Source: Luteitalea pratensis
GTDB lineage: Bacteria > Acidobacteriota > Vicinamibacteria > Vicinamibacterales > Vicinamibacteraceae
Length of the DNA: 64,000 nt
NCBI RefSeq assembly: GCF_001618865.1
Contig: NZ_CP015136.1
Location: forward strand, 4,747,001 to 4,811,000
Direction of reading: 5' to 3'
The notes beneath the pieces were generated by a model. That model was not told the origin of the DNA. It worked only from the letters and a program-made list of their open reading frames with translations, and did no database searches. The position numbers were made by a program, and so were the translations under genes. Of the stretch, positions 1 through 7,560 are shown piece by piece; the stretch's first letter is position 1, and each line of letters begins with the position of its first letter.

Positions 1-1779
1 GTGCTGGTCGGCGGTGGCGGCGCGGGGCTCAGAGCCGCGATCGCCATTGCTGAAACCAATCCCCGACTCGATGTCGCGGTCGTCTCCAAGGTATACCCCA
101 TGCGTAGCCATACCGTCTCCGCCGAGGGCGGAGCGGCGGGGGTCATCGCGCCCGATGACAGCCTGGACGCGCATGCGTACGACACGATCTCGGGCGGCGA
201 CTGGCTTTGCGATCAGGATGCCGTCGAAGCGTTTGTGACCGAAGCGCCCCAGGAACTCCTTCGCCTCGACCATTGGGGCTGCCCCTGGAGCCGCGAGGCC
301 GACGGCCGGATTGCCGTCCGCCCCTTCGGGGGCATGACGAAGATGCGCACGTGGTTTGCCGCCGACAAGACCGGCTTCCATATGCTCCACACCCTGTTCC
401 AGACCTCCCTCAAGTTCCGCAGCGTGGTCCGGTACGACGAATGGTTCGTCACCAGGCTCCTCATCGATGACGGCAGCGTGCAGGGCGTCGTCGCGATCGA
501 CCTCAAGTCGGGGCGCATCGAGGCCATCACCGCCCGGGCAGTCATTCTCTGCACCGGCGGTACGGGCAAGGTGTTCCCCTTCACCACCAACGCCGCCATC
601 AAGAACGGCGACGGCATGGCGCTGGCCTACCGCGCCGGCGCGCCGCTCAAGGACATGGAGTTCGTCCAGTACCATCCGACGGGGCTGCCGTTCACGGGCA
701 TCCTGATCACCGAGGCGGCGCGCGCCGAGGGTGGATACCTGATCAACAAGGACGGCTTCCGTTACCTTCAGGACTACAACCTCGGCCAGCCCCAGCCGCA
801 GCCCGTGCTGCGGACCATGGAGCTTGGTCCACGCGATCGGCTGTCCCAGGCGTTCATGAAGGAGCTGGACAAAGGACGCACGATCGAGGCGGAGTACGGC
901 CACGTGGTGCACCTCGATCTGCGCCACCTTGGGGCGAAGAAGATCAACGCCAAGATTCCATTCGTGCGCGAACTGTGCCTGAAGTACCAGAACCTCGATC
1001 CCATCACCGACCTCATTCCGGTACGTCCGGTTGTTCACTACATGATGGGCGGCGTGCACACGGACCTGAACGGCGCGACGCCGCTGCCAGGCCTGTACGC
1101 AGCTGGTGAAGTGGCGTGCGTCAGCATCAACGGCGCGAATCGGCTCGGCTCGAACTCATTGCCAGAGTTGCTGGTTTTTGGCTCGCGTGCCGGCCGCGCC
1201 GCCGCGGAGTACGCGTCGCGCGGACGCGACGTCAATCCGAGCGTGCTGGCCCAGGCGAAGGATGAGGCGCATCGCCTCGAGCACGTTCTCCTCAACACGA
1301 GGGGGCGAGAGCGCATCGCCGACCTGCGCGAAGCCATGCAGAAGACCATGGAGCAGAGCGCGGGCATCTACCGATCGGGTGCCTCGCTCGAGAATGGCGT
1401 AGGGCAATTGCGGGGGCTGCAGGATCGATATGCCGACATCTCCGTCCAGGATCAGAGCCGAACGTTCAACACCGAGCGCGTCGCTGCACTGGAGCTCGCG
1501 TTCATGCTCGATGTCGCCGAAGCGATTCTTGGCTCGGCGCTCCGACGTGAAGAATCGCGGGGTGCCCATCAGCGCACGGATTTCCCGAAGCGCGACGATG
1601 AGCGCTTCCTCGCGCATTCACTGACCTATCGCAGCGCTGACGGTTCGTCTCGCGTGGAGTACCTGCCGGTAACACTCACCCGCTGGCCGCCGGCCGAGCG
1701 GGTCTATGGAGAGGCCGCACCGCATGGCGGACCACATCACGTTGCAGGTCGCAAGGTATCGTCCGGAACAGCAATCTGA
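1..1779 (+). CDS. frdA: Succinate dehydrogenase/fumarate reductase flavoprotein subunit (5' end cut by window edge)
   Basis: FAD-bearing catalytic subunit that interconverts succinate and fumarate at the membrane. The frame begins at base 1 inside the dinucleotide-binding loop ([11 protein letters not shown]), so only a few N-terminal residues should be missing and the GTG at base 1 is probably not the true start. H37 in [10 protein letters not shown] is the expected covalent FAD ligand. HPTG (225-228) and TEAARAEGG (237-245) form the dicarboxylate site, and NRLGSNSL near residue 385 belongs to the C-terminal FAD contact. The length of 592 residues is normal. The stop lies 56 bases inside frdB, so the four frd genes are translationally packed. 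Confidence 0.93.
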   Translation: MLVGGGGAGLRAAIAIAETNPRLDVAVVSKVYPMRSHTVSAEGGAAGVIAPDDSLDAHAYDTISGGDWLCDQDAVEAFVTEAPQELLRLDHWGCPWSREADGRIAVRPFGGMTKMRTWFAADKTGFHMLHTLFQTSLKFRSVVRYDEWFVTRLLIDDGSVQGVVAIDLKSGRIEAITARAVILCTGGTGKVFPFTTNAAIKNGDGMALAYRAGAPLKDMEFVQYHPTGLPFTGILITEAARAEGGYLINKDGFRYLQDYNLGQPQPQPVLRTMELGPRDRLSQAFMKELDKGRTIEAEYGHVVHLDLRHLGAKKINAKIPFVRELCLKYQNLDPITDLIPVRPVVHYMMGGVHTDLNGATPLPGLYAAGEVACVSINGANRLGSNSLPELLVFGSRAGRAAAEYASRGRDVNPSVLAQAKDEAHRLEHVLLNTRGRERIADLREAMQKTMEQSAGIYRSGASLENGVGQLRGLQDRYADISVQDQSRTFNTERVAALELAFMLDVAEAILGSALRREESRGAHQRTDFPKRDDERFLAHSLTYRSADGSSRVEYLPVTLTRWPPAERVYGEAAPHGGPHHVAGRKVSSGTAI

Positions 1780-2464
1780 CATCACCTTCGACGAGTACGA
1801 AGTCCCCTGCCCGAAAGAGTGGGTGGTGTTGGACGGGCTGAATCACATCAAGGACCGCCTTGACGGGACGCTGTCGTACAGATGGTCCTGTCGCATGGGC
1901 ATCTGCGGGAGCTGCGGCATGAACGTCAACGGCGAACCCAAGCTGACGTGCGCCACCTTCCTTGCCGACTACGCCCCCGGCCCGATCCGGGTGGAGCCTC
2001 TCCCGAATTTCCCCGTCATCCGCGATCTCATCGTCGACATCGGCGACTTCATGCAGAAGCTGGTGCGCGTGAAGCCGTGGATCATGCGACAGACCGAGAA
2101 GCCCGTGTCGGAAGGTGAGTACCGGCAGACACCGGAGGAGCTGGACGAGTACAAGCAGTTCAGCATGTGCATCAACTGCATGCTGTGTTACGCCGCGTGC
2201 CCGATTTACGGCCTGGATCCCAAATTCCTCGGGCCCGCGGCCATCGCGCTCGCCCAGCGGTACAACCTCGACAGCCGCGACGAGGGCGCCTCGGATCGCA
2301 TGGCGGTGCTCTCGGAGCATGAGGGGATCTGGGGCTGCACGTTCGTTGGGGAGTGCACGAAGGTATGCCCCAAGCACGTCGATCCGGCAGGCGCCATCCA
2401 GCGCTACAAGCTGACCGCAGCGCTGGAATCGATGAAAGCCATCTTCATGCCACGAGGGGCGTGA
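1724..2464 (+). CDS. frdB: Fumarate reductase/succinate dehydrogenase iron-sulfur subunit
   Basis: Carries electrons between the FrdA flavin and the membrane quinone through three iron-sulfur clusters. The [2Fe-2S] ligands are seen in [11 protein letters not shown] plus a later [16 protein letters not shown] gives a [4Fe-4S] CxxCxxCxxxCP motif. [12 protein letters not shown] (C-x5-C-x3-CP) fits the [3Fe-4S] site and final [4Fe-4S] ligand. I chose the ATG at 1724 because MADHITLQV matches the usual beginning; an in-frame ATG at 1706 would add six residues. It overlaps frdA, and its TGA shares one base with the frdC ATG (TGATG), which suggests translational coupling. Confidence 0.93.
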   Translation: MADHITLQVARYRPEQQSDITFDEYEVPCPKEWVVLDGLNHIKDRLDGTLSYRWSCRMGICGSCGMNVNGEPKLTCATFLADYAPGPIRVEPLPNFPVIRDLIVDIGDFMQKLVRVKPWIMRQTEKPVSEGEYRQTPEELDEYKQFSMCINCMLCYAACPIYGLDPKFLGPAAIALAQRYNLDSRDEGASDRMAVLSEHEGIWGCTFVGECTKVCPKHVDPAGAIQRYKLTAALESMKAIFMPRGA

Positions 2465-2880
2465 TGAGCGACAGCCACGTCTACACGCCGTACCATCCAC
2501 GCTGGCTTCGACGACGGGTCTCCACCTACTGGTGGCTCCAGAAGTGGTCGTATTTCCGCTTCATCCTGCGAGAAGGCAGCTGTCTGTTCGTGGGGTGGTT
2601 CGTGTTGTACATGCTGCTGCTGGTGAACGCCGTCGGCAAAGGGCCCGATAGTTATGCGCGCATTCTCGAGTGGTCGGCAGAACCGTGGGTGCTGGGCCTG
2701 AACGTCGTCAGCTTCCTGTTCGTTGCCTTTCACGCAGTCACGTTCTTCGAAGCCGTGCCGCAGGCGCTCGTGGTGCACATCGGGCGCACCCGCGTGCCAG
2801 GACGTCTGGTCATGGCGGCCCACTACATGGCGTGGGCTCTGGCATCGGTGCTCATCGCCTGGCTGATTGTGGGTGCGTAG
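2464..2880 (+). CDS. frdC: Fumarate reductase membrane anchor subunit C
   Basis: One of two hydrophobic anchors that hold FrdAB on the inner membrane and form the quinone site. The 138-residue product starts [14 protein letters not shown], has the FrdC-type WWLQKWSYFRFILRE entry into the first helix, and then shows three hydrophobic segments with a mid-membrane His (VAFHAVTFFEAVP). The start is set by the TGATG overlap with frdB. The stop TAG is immediately followed by the frdD ATG. Having two separate anchors (C and D) points to the quinol:fumarate reductase (type D) layout. Confidence 0.88.
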   Translation: MSDSHVYTPYHPRWLRRRVSTYWWLQKWSYFRFILREGSCLFVGWFVLYMLLLVNAVGKGPDSYARILEWSAEPWVLGLNVVSFLFVAFHAVTFFEAVPQALVVHIGRTRVPGRLVMAAHYMAWALASVLIAWLIVGA

Positions 2881-3234
2881 ATGATCAAACAACATCCGGA
2901 ACCATGGCTGTGGCTGCTCTTCAGCGCCGGCGGCGTGCTGTCGGCGATGCTGATGCCCATGCTGCTGCTGTTGTTCGGCGTCGCGTTTCCGTTCGGGTGG
3001 GTGGCCGCTCCCAGCCACGCACAGATGGTGGCGGTGCTGGGCAATCCGCTGACACGCGTGGTGCTGTTCGCGCTGTTCATGCTCTCGCTGTTTCACTGGG
3101 CGCACCGGTTCCGCCACACCCTCTATGACGGGCTCCAGATCAAGCACCTCAACGAGGTGATTGCGGTGCTGACGTACGGTGTTGCCGTGGTCGGGACGGG
3201 CGTGGCCGCGTACATCCTCTGGCAGATTCCGTAG
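2881..3234 (+). CDS. frdD: Fumarate reductase membrane anchor subunit D
   Basis: Second membrane anchor of the FrdABCD complex. The 117-residue product starts MIKQHPEPWLWLLFSAGG, typical of FrdD, and has three predicted membrane helices, including one ending LFHWAHRFRHTLYDGLQ, where the His residues resemble the FrdD quinone/cytoplasmic-face region. The gene begins on the base after the frdC stop and ends 6 bases before the convergent LytTR regulator. There is therefore no room for a dedicated terminator between the two operons. FrdABCD could support fumarate respiration under low oxygen or run as succinate dehydrogenase; the sequence does not decide. Confidence 0.88.
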   Translation: MIKQHPEPWLWLLFSAGGVLSAMLMPMLLLLFGVAFPFGWVAAPSHAQMVAVLGNPLTRVVLFALFMLSLFHWAHRFRHTLYDGLQIKHLNEVIAVLTYGVAVVGTGVAAYILWQIP

Positions 3235-3240
3235 CCAACT

Positions 3241-3990
3241 CTAGGACTCCATCACACGCGTCAGTTCCGTCGCGTACGTGCGACTGCACCGCAATCGCCG
3301 GTCCGACGACAGCACCACCTCGAACTCACCGTGGAACGCCGGCCGCAGCTCCTTCACCTTGTCGATGTTCACGATCGCCGATCGATGGATGCGGACGAAT
3401 CGCTCGCGATCGAGCCGCTGCTCGATCGCGGCCATCGCGTCGCGTACGAGATGTGTGCCGGTCGCGGTACGTAACTCCACGTAGTGCCCGGCCGATTCCA
3501 ACGATTCCACGTCGTCGGCCCGCACGGCGTACACGCGCTTCGGCGTCTTGACCAGGAAGCGCTGAAGAGGTCTGTCGGCGCGGACCGTGTCGACGAGCGC
3601 ATGGAGCCGCGCCGGGGTCCCGCCGCTTCCAGCGAGCGCCGCCGCGCGCGCCAGCGAGCTGCGCAGCCGGCCGCGCTCGAAAGGCTTCAACAGGTAATCG
3701 ACGGCGTGCACGTCGAACGCCCGCAAGGCGTACTGGTCGTAGGCCGTCACGAAGATGACCGCCGGACACTCGGCGTCGGGCAACAGCTCGATCACGTCGA
3801 AACCGTCGAGACCGGGCATCTGGACATCAAGGAACACCAGGTCCGGGCGCAGCCGCCGGATCCCGGCCAGCGCGGACTCTCCATCTTCGCTCTCGCCCAC
3901 GATCTCCACCGACGGTTCAGCCTGGAGCAGCCCTTTCAGCCTGCGCCTCGCGATCGGTTCGTCGTCCACGATCAGGACGCGGACGGTCAT
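3241..3990 (-). CDS. LytTR-family DNA-binding response regulator
   Basis: Cytoplasmic transcription regulator of a LytS/LytR-type two-component system. The receiver domain (about residues 1-120) has acidic pocket residues D9/D10, phospho-acceptor D55 in LVFLDVQMPGLDG, and the conserved T and K (FVTAYDQYA, YLLKPF). A LytTR DNA-binding domain follows (about 140-249; FVRIHRSAIVNIDKV is diagnostic). It overlaps the end of the kinase gene by 4 bases (start 3990, kinase stop at 3987-3989), so the pair is co-translated. The targets are unknown, though such genes commonly regulate a neighbouring membrane protein; here the upstream DoxX-like gene is the nearest candidate. Confidence 0.92.
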   Translation of the reverse strand: MTVRVLIVDDEPIARRRLKGLLQAEPSVEIVGESEDGESALAGIRRLRPDLVFLDVQMPGLDGFDVIELLPDAECPAVIFVTAYDQYALRAFDVHAVDYLLKPFERGRLRSSLARAAALAGSGGTPARLHALVDTVRADRPLQRFLVKTPKRVYAVRADDVESLESAGHYVELRTATGTHLVRDAMAAIEQRLDRERFVRIHRSAIVNIDKVKELRPAFHGEFEVVLSSDRRLRCSRTYATELTRVMES

Positions 3991-5078
3991 GACGAAGCCC
4001 CGCGCAACGGGATGTCGAGGCGCGCGCGGGCGCCTCGCGGGTTCGTGGGGACCACCGACAATGACGCATCGTCGCCATAGAGCGCCTGCAGCCGCGACCG
4101 CGTGTTCCGGAGGCCATAGCCCTCGCGAAGTGGCTGCGGCGGCCCTGGGCCCTCGTCGGTCACATCGACGCGCAGGCGCTCCGACTTGGCCGACACGCAG
4201 ATCGCAATGCAGCCGGGGCCCGGAATCGCGCTGAAGCCGTGGCGGATCGCGTTTTCAACGAGCGGCTGCAGGATGAGCGTCGGAACAACGTGCTGTCGAC
4301 AGCCATCCGGAACGTCGATGGCGACTTGTAGCCGGTTGCCGAACCGAGTCTGCTGGATTGCCAGGTATGCGCGCAGGAGCCGGAGTTCCTCCGACAGCGG
4401 CACCTCTTGCACCCCTTCGGTCTGCAGCGTGCCGCGCAGCAGCTCGCTCAGTTGCGCCAGCATCGTATCCGCCAACTCCACGTCCTCGCGCATCAGGCCG
4501 GCAATCGCGTTCAGCGTGTTGAAGAGGAAGTGCGGATGGATCTGCATTTTCAGCGATTCCACCTGCGCGCGGGCGAGCTCGGTCTGAAGCCGCGCGGCGC
4601 GGAGTTCCCGCTCGCGCGACAGGCGCTGCTGCTCGGCATACTGGACGGCAGCGACGATGGCCCAGTATGTCAGGACGGTGACGTGGATCTTCAACAAGCT
4701 GAAGGGCACACGGCCGGGACCGATGATCGCGCGGACCATCAGCCCTTCGGCGACCAGTTTCGCCACGGCGATGCCGAGGCTGGCGGGCAGGTGGACCGCC
4801 AGCGACCTGGCGAGCCGCCGGCGCGACAACGGCACCCGTGCCGCCAGCAGCAGGACGATCGGCGCGATGAGCGTCCACAGCTCCCAATCGACGAGCGCCA
4901 CCGCGAAGGCGCGCGACCACGGCAGCGACCTGCCAGCATAGGCGTAGTCGACCCAGACCTGCCCCGTGAAGAGGATCGCCGCGAGCGTAAAGGAGCACGC
5001 CGCCACGATCCATCGTCGTCGCACCGGTCGGAGCTTATACCTGGTTGGCGCCGCCTTCGCTGAGGCTACCGGGGCCAT
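3987..5078 (-). CDS. LytS/YehU-type sensor histidine kinase
   Basis: Membrane sensor partner of the LytTR regulator. The N-terminal ~155 residues hold about four hydrophobic helices. A short coiled coil (QRLSRERELRAARLQTE) leads into the His_kinase domain, with the phospho-acceptor in QIHPHFLFN (H181/H183). The HATPase N-box is LQPLVENAIRHGF and the G-box DEGPGP. No extracellular sensing domain is seen, so the signal is probably detected in the membrane. The start at 5078 makes it overlap the DoxX-like gene by 44 bases. A GTG at about 5024, just after that gene's stop, is a credible alternative start and would remove the overlap. Confidence 0.9.
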   Translation of the reverse strand: MAPVASAKAAPTRYKLRPVRRRWIVAACSFTLAAILFTGQVWVDYAYAGRSLPWSRAFAVALVDWELWTLIAPIVLLLAARVPLSRRRLARSLAVHLPASLGIAVAKLVAEGLMVRAIIGPGRVPFSLLKIHVTVLTYWAIVAAVQYAEQQRLSRERELRAARLQTELARAQVESLKMQIHPHFLFNTLNAIAGLMREDVELADTMLAQLSELLRGTLQTEGVQEVPLSEELRLLRAYLAIQQTRFGNRLQVAIDVPDGCRQHVVPTLILQPLVENAIRHGFSAIPGPGCIAICVSAKSERLRVDVTDEGPGPPQPLREGYGLRNTRSRLQALYGDDASLSVVPTNPRGARARLDIPLRGASS

Positions 5079-5466
5079 GTGGCATCGGGGCCGTACGAAT
5101 CGCGGGGCGCCACGCGCGGCGGCGGCGAGCGACGCCGATGAGCGTCATCACCGCAAGCCACATCAGCGGGGCTGCAACGCGGGGGGCTTCGTTGTTGAGG
5201 GCGTGGGTCGCGGCGGCGCCGATCAAGATGGCTCCGAGCAGCGAGGCCGCATACGACGACAGCCTCGGCACCAGCAGCAAGACGCCGCCGGCAATCTCGA
5301 GTGCGCCGATGACCATGTAGAACCCGTCGGGATATCCCCACCGTGCGAAGTTGATCGCCCACTCTGCAAGGCCGAACTTGGCCACGCCGATGGCGACGAA
5401 TGCCGCCGCGGCCAGGATGTTGACTATCCAGAGCGCCACCGCTCCCACAATCCTCAGTACGCGCAT
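5035..5466 (-). CDS. DoxX-like small membrane protein
   Basis: 143-residue integral membrane protein with four hydrophobic helices. It resembles DoxX/DoxD-like proteins (GVAKFGLAEWAINFARWGYP and GALEIAGGVLLLVPRLS are typical). Its biochemical role is not known; family members are linked to redox and sulfur stress. The ATG at 5466 is supported by a GGAGG Shine-Dalgarno six bases upstream; an upstream in-frame extension has no such support. It is the first gene of a DoxX - kinase - LytTR operon on the minus strand, which makes it the obvious candidate partner or target of that regulatory pair. Confidence 0.78.
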   Translation of the reverse strand: MRVLRIVGAVALWIVNILAAAAFVAIGVAKFGLAEWAINFARWGYPDGFYMVIGALEIAGGVLLLVPRLSSYAASLLGAILIGAAATHALNNEAPRVAAPLMWLAVMTLIGVARRRRAWRPAIRTAPMPHGPGSLSEGGANQV

Positions 5467-5507
5467 GTGCGCCTCCTCGGACCGAGAGTAGGGTCGACGA
5501 CAACGTA

Positions 5508-6014
5508 TCAGAAGCGATATGTCCTGAAGCGGCCCGCCGGCGGCGCGGGACGGCCTGGCGGTTCCCTGCGGTCGCCACTCCGCTCGGCGATCGCCATGAG
5601 CGTTCCTAATGCCAGCCCAGCCTGCGAGAAGCCTTCCCTGTTCAAGCGCGGCAACTGCGCCACGTCCGACTTCGGGTCCGACATGTTGCCGTTCCACGCC
5701 ACGCCAGAGGACATCTGGAGCAGGTGCCTGAGCGTGACACCGTCGTACGACGTACCCGCCAGCGAGGGCACGTACTTGCCGACCTCATCATCGAGCGTGG
5801 CGATGCGGCCATCGCGGATCGCGGCACCGAACAGCATCGACGTGACGGACTTGGCGGCCGACCACGACTCCCATCGCGTCTCGGCAGTGTGGCCGCGCGC
5901 GTAGCGTTCGAGGACAATGCGCCCGTCGCTGATGACCAGCACCCCGACCACGTTGAGGCTGGTCATGAAGTGTTCGAGGTCGTGGGTCGTCCCGCGGAAG
6001 GTGTCGGGTTTGCT
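5508..6014 (-). pseudogene. Relic of a class C beta-lactamase-family serine hydrolase
   Basis: About 105 codons resemble the N-terminal catalytic part of the beta-lactamase/esterase family. VLVISDGRIVLERYARG is followed by SAAK (the catalytic SxxK), AAIRDGRIATLDD, and YDGVTLRHLLQMSSGVAWN. Upstream, homologous-looking residues (KPDTFRGTTHDLEHF) continue to a stop at about 6015. Downstream, after SDPKSDVA, the family pattern ends in low-complexity residues, and the rest of the ~400-residue enzyme with its YxN and C-terminal motifs is missing. Both ends are therefore lost. A genuinely expressed short protein is unlikely. The ATG at 5966 opens the fragment. Confidence 0.72.
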
Positions 6015-6459
6015 TCACGCCGTCTTGTCAGACGTCGCCATGGGCCCGGTATGCATGATCAGGCCGCCCATCAGCGTCCGCGACAAGGCGACGCCGGTTT
6101 TTAAGATTCGAGCCGGTTTGTCGAATTACAACCAGGGCCTCATCACGCTACGGCCTCGGCTCGACGTTGTCGTCTCACGCGACGGCGCTGAGCTTCTGAC
6201 TGACATCGGTCGTGTCGGGCGAGGCGTGTCACGGCTCCAGGCCGGCAGTGAATCCTCCGCCTGTAGCCTGCGGCGGGTTGGCTGATTTCGGCCCGCTGAC
6301 GGCGCCCGAGCCGATCGCGCAAGGTCGGTCCGGGGCTCCCGTGCCCCCTGACGCGGTTCTCCTGAGGAGTCGCCGAGGACCCATGTCCGAAAGCAAGAGT
6401 CGTAGATGGACAACCGAGGAACTCGTGCTGCTCCTGTTCCCTTTGAAGAGCGACGCCCG
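6015..6459. other. Non-coding stretch, nothing recognised
   Basis: About 445 bases between the serine-hydrolase relic and the next gene. The open frames on both strands have no recognisable family pattern, no good ribosome-binding sites and arginine-rich shadow composition. No RNA gene, clear hairpin or repeat was found. It may include the upstream remains of the decayed hydrolase and the promoter of the 6460 gene. Confidence 0.4.
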
Positions 6460-6741
6460 ATGAGTGACGGTCCTGCTCCTTGTGCACCTGGCCCCGGAGA
6501 CTACGTCGTCCTCTACCAGCGGCAACGTCCGTCCGGCAATCCGCGTCTCGCCCTGATCCGGCTCTCGGATAAGGCGACCCAGAGTGTGATTCGGACCACG
6601 TTCGAGTCCGTCGTCGAGGCCGGCCCCCGCTTCGAAGACGAGGCCCGACTGATGGCCGCAGCGTCCAGCACACGCGGCTACCGCTGCGTTGACGGGCTGT
6701 ACACCCCGCTGGACGCCACGGTCGACGACCATGACGCCTAA
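6460..6741 (+). CDS. Hypothetical protein, 93 aa
   Basis: Not recognised. The 93-residue product from ATG 6460 has ordinary codon use, a central mixed alpha/beta-like stretch (DYVVLYQRQRPSGNPRLALI) and an acidic tail (DATVDDHDA). It has no signal peptide or membrane segment. Upstream, GAAGAGCGAC is a weak possible ribosome-binding site. The final codons overlap the start of the PilZ gene by 11 bases (ATGACGCCTAA contains both the ATG and the TAA). That coupling is the best argument that both frames are real and work together. Confidence 0.5.
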   Translation: MSDGPAPCAPGPGDYVVLYQRQRPSGNPRLALIRLSDKATQSVIRTTFESVVEAGPRFEDEARLMAAASSTRGYRCVDGLYTPLDATVDDHDA

Positions 6742-7150
6742 GAGAGCCGCCGGCGGGCAGGTGGACGAGGCGCCAGCGCTGTCTGACCCGCCGACGAGCG
6801 ACGAGAACTGTTCGACGCGCCGAATCGCGTCGATGACCGCCGAGCGTCGCGGTAGCTACCGGGTCATTGGCCCATTCGAAGTGACTTGGAGCGGACGCTC
6901 GGGGGACCGCCACGTGCGCGTCGCGGACTTCAGTCTCACTGGATGTTTCGTGGAGGATATTGCCGCGCCGGCCACGGGCGAGCGGGTGACGCTCACGCTG
7001 CGAGTTCCAGGCGGCGCCCCCATCGAAGCGGCCGGGCGCGTGGCCTACGTCAATCGTCCACTCGGGTTCGCAGTGGCCTTTGAGGAGGACGATCACCTTG
7101 CGAGCGAACTGGCGTCGGCTGCGCGTCGGATCACGCAACAGCGCCGTTGA
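6731..7150 (+). CDS. PilZ-domain protein
   Basis: 139-residue soluble protein with a PilZ fold after a disordered N-terminus of about 35 residues. The cyclic-di-GMP signature is present: an arginine-rich ERRGSYR (about residues 38-44) followed by the DxSxxG element DFSLTG (66-71). LGFAVAFEE closes the beta-barrel. It probably binds c-di-GMP and relays the signal to a partner, but no effector domain is fused. An in-frame ATG at 6833 (MTAERRGSYR) is an alternative, shorter start. I prefer 6731 because of the 11-base overlap with the preceding gene. Confidence 0.68.
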   Translation: MTPKRAAGGQVDEAPALSDPPTSDENCSTRRIASMTAERRGSYRVIGPFEVTWSGRSGDRHVRVADFSLTGCFVEDIAAPATGERVTLTLRVPGGAPIEAAGRVAYVNRPLGFAVAFEEDDHLASELASAARRITQQRR

Positions 7151-7560
7151 TGGCCGATCCGCCGCGTCCTGATCTACCTTTCGCCGTGGCCAAATACCCA
7201 ACAGGCGAAGCGCTTCGGCTGGACTCACCCCGGTGGTTCAAGGGCGCATCGCGCGGCTCGCAGCGGCTTTGCCGCATCAAGCGGCGATCCAGCGGTCCAT
7301 CCGCAACTAGCTGGTCCAAGCGCGACACGCCCCACGCTGCTGTCTGTGGAGGCTCGTCTCTCATAGGCCGACTGAGGCGAAAGCCGACGACGTGGAACGC
7401 ACCTCTCGGATGCGCCCGCGTGCTACGCTGAGATCGAACCGCTTGGTACTCGGCCGCAACCTCTCCGGATAGGGCGCTCTCCCGACAACTCTTGATCGTT
7501 CAAGGCGCTCGATGCGGTTGCGCACCCGCGCCGCGAGCATTGCCTTCCAGGAGCTGCTGC
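7151..7560. other. Gap without a recognised gene
   Basis: 410 bases before the radical SAM gene. No frame here resembles a protein family and no RNA gene was found. The last 20 bases contain the ribosome-binding site AGGAG used by the gene at 7561. The promoter presumably lies here but no convincing -35/-10 pair stands out. Confidence 0.4.

Noticed and set aside
6126-7228. Minus-strand open frames opposite the hypothetical and PilZ genes
   Set aside because: Arg-rich shadow translations without ribosome-binding sites; the plus-strand PilZ motifs decide the coding strand.
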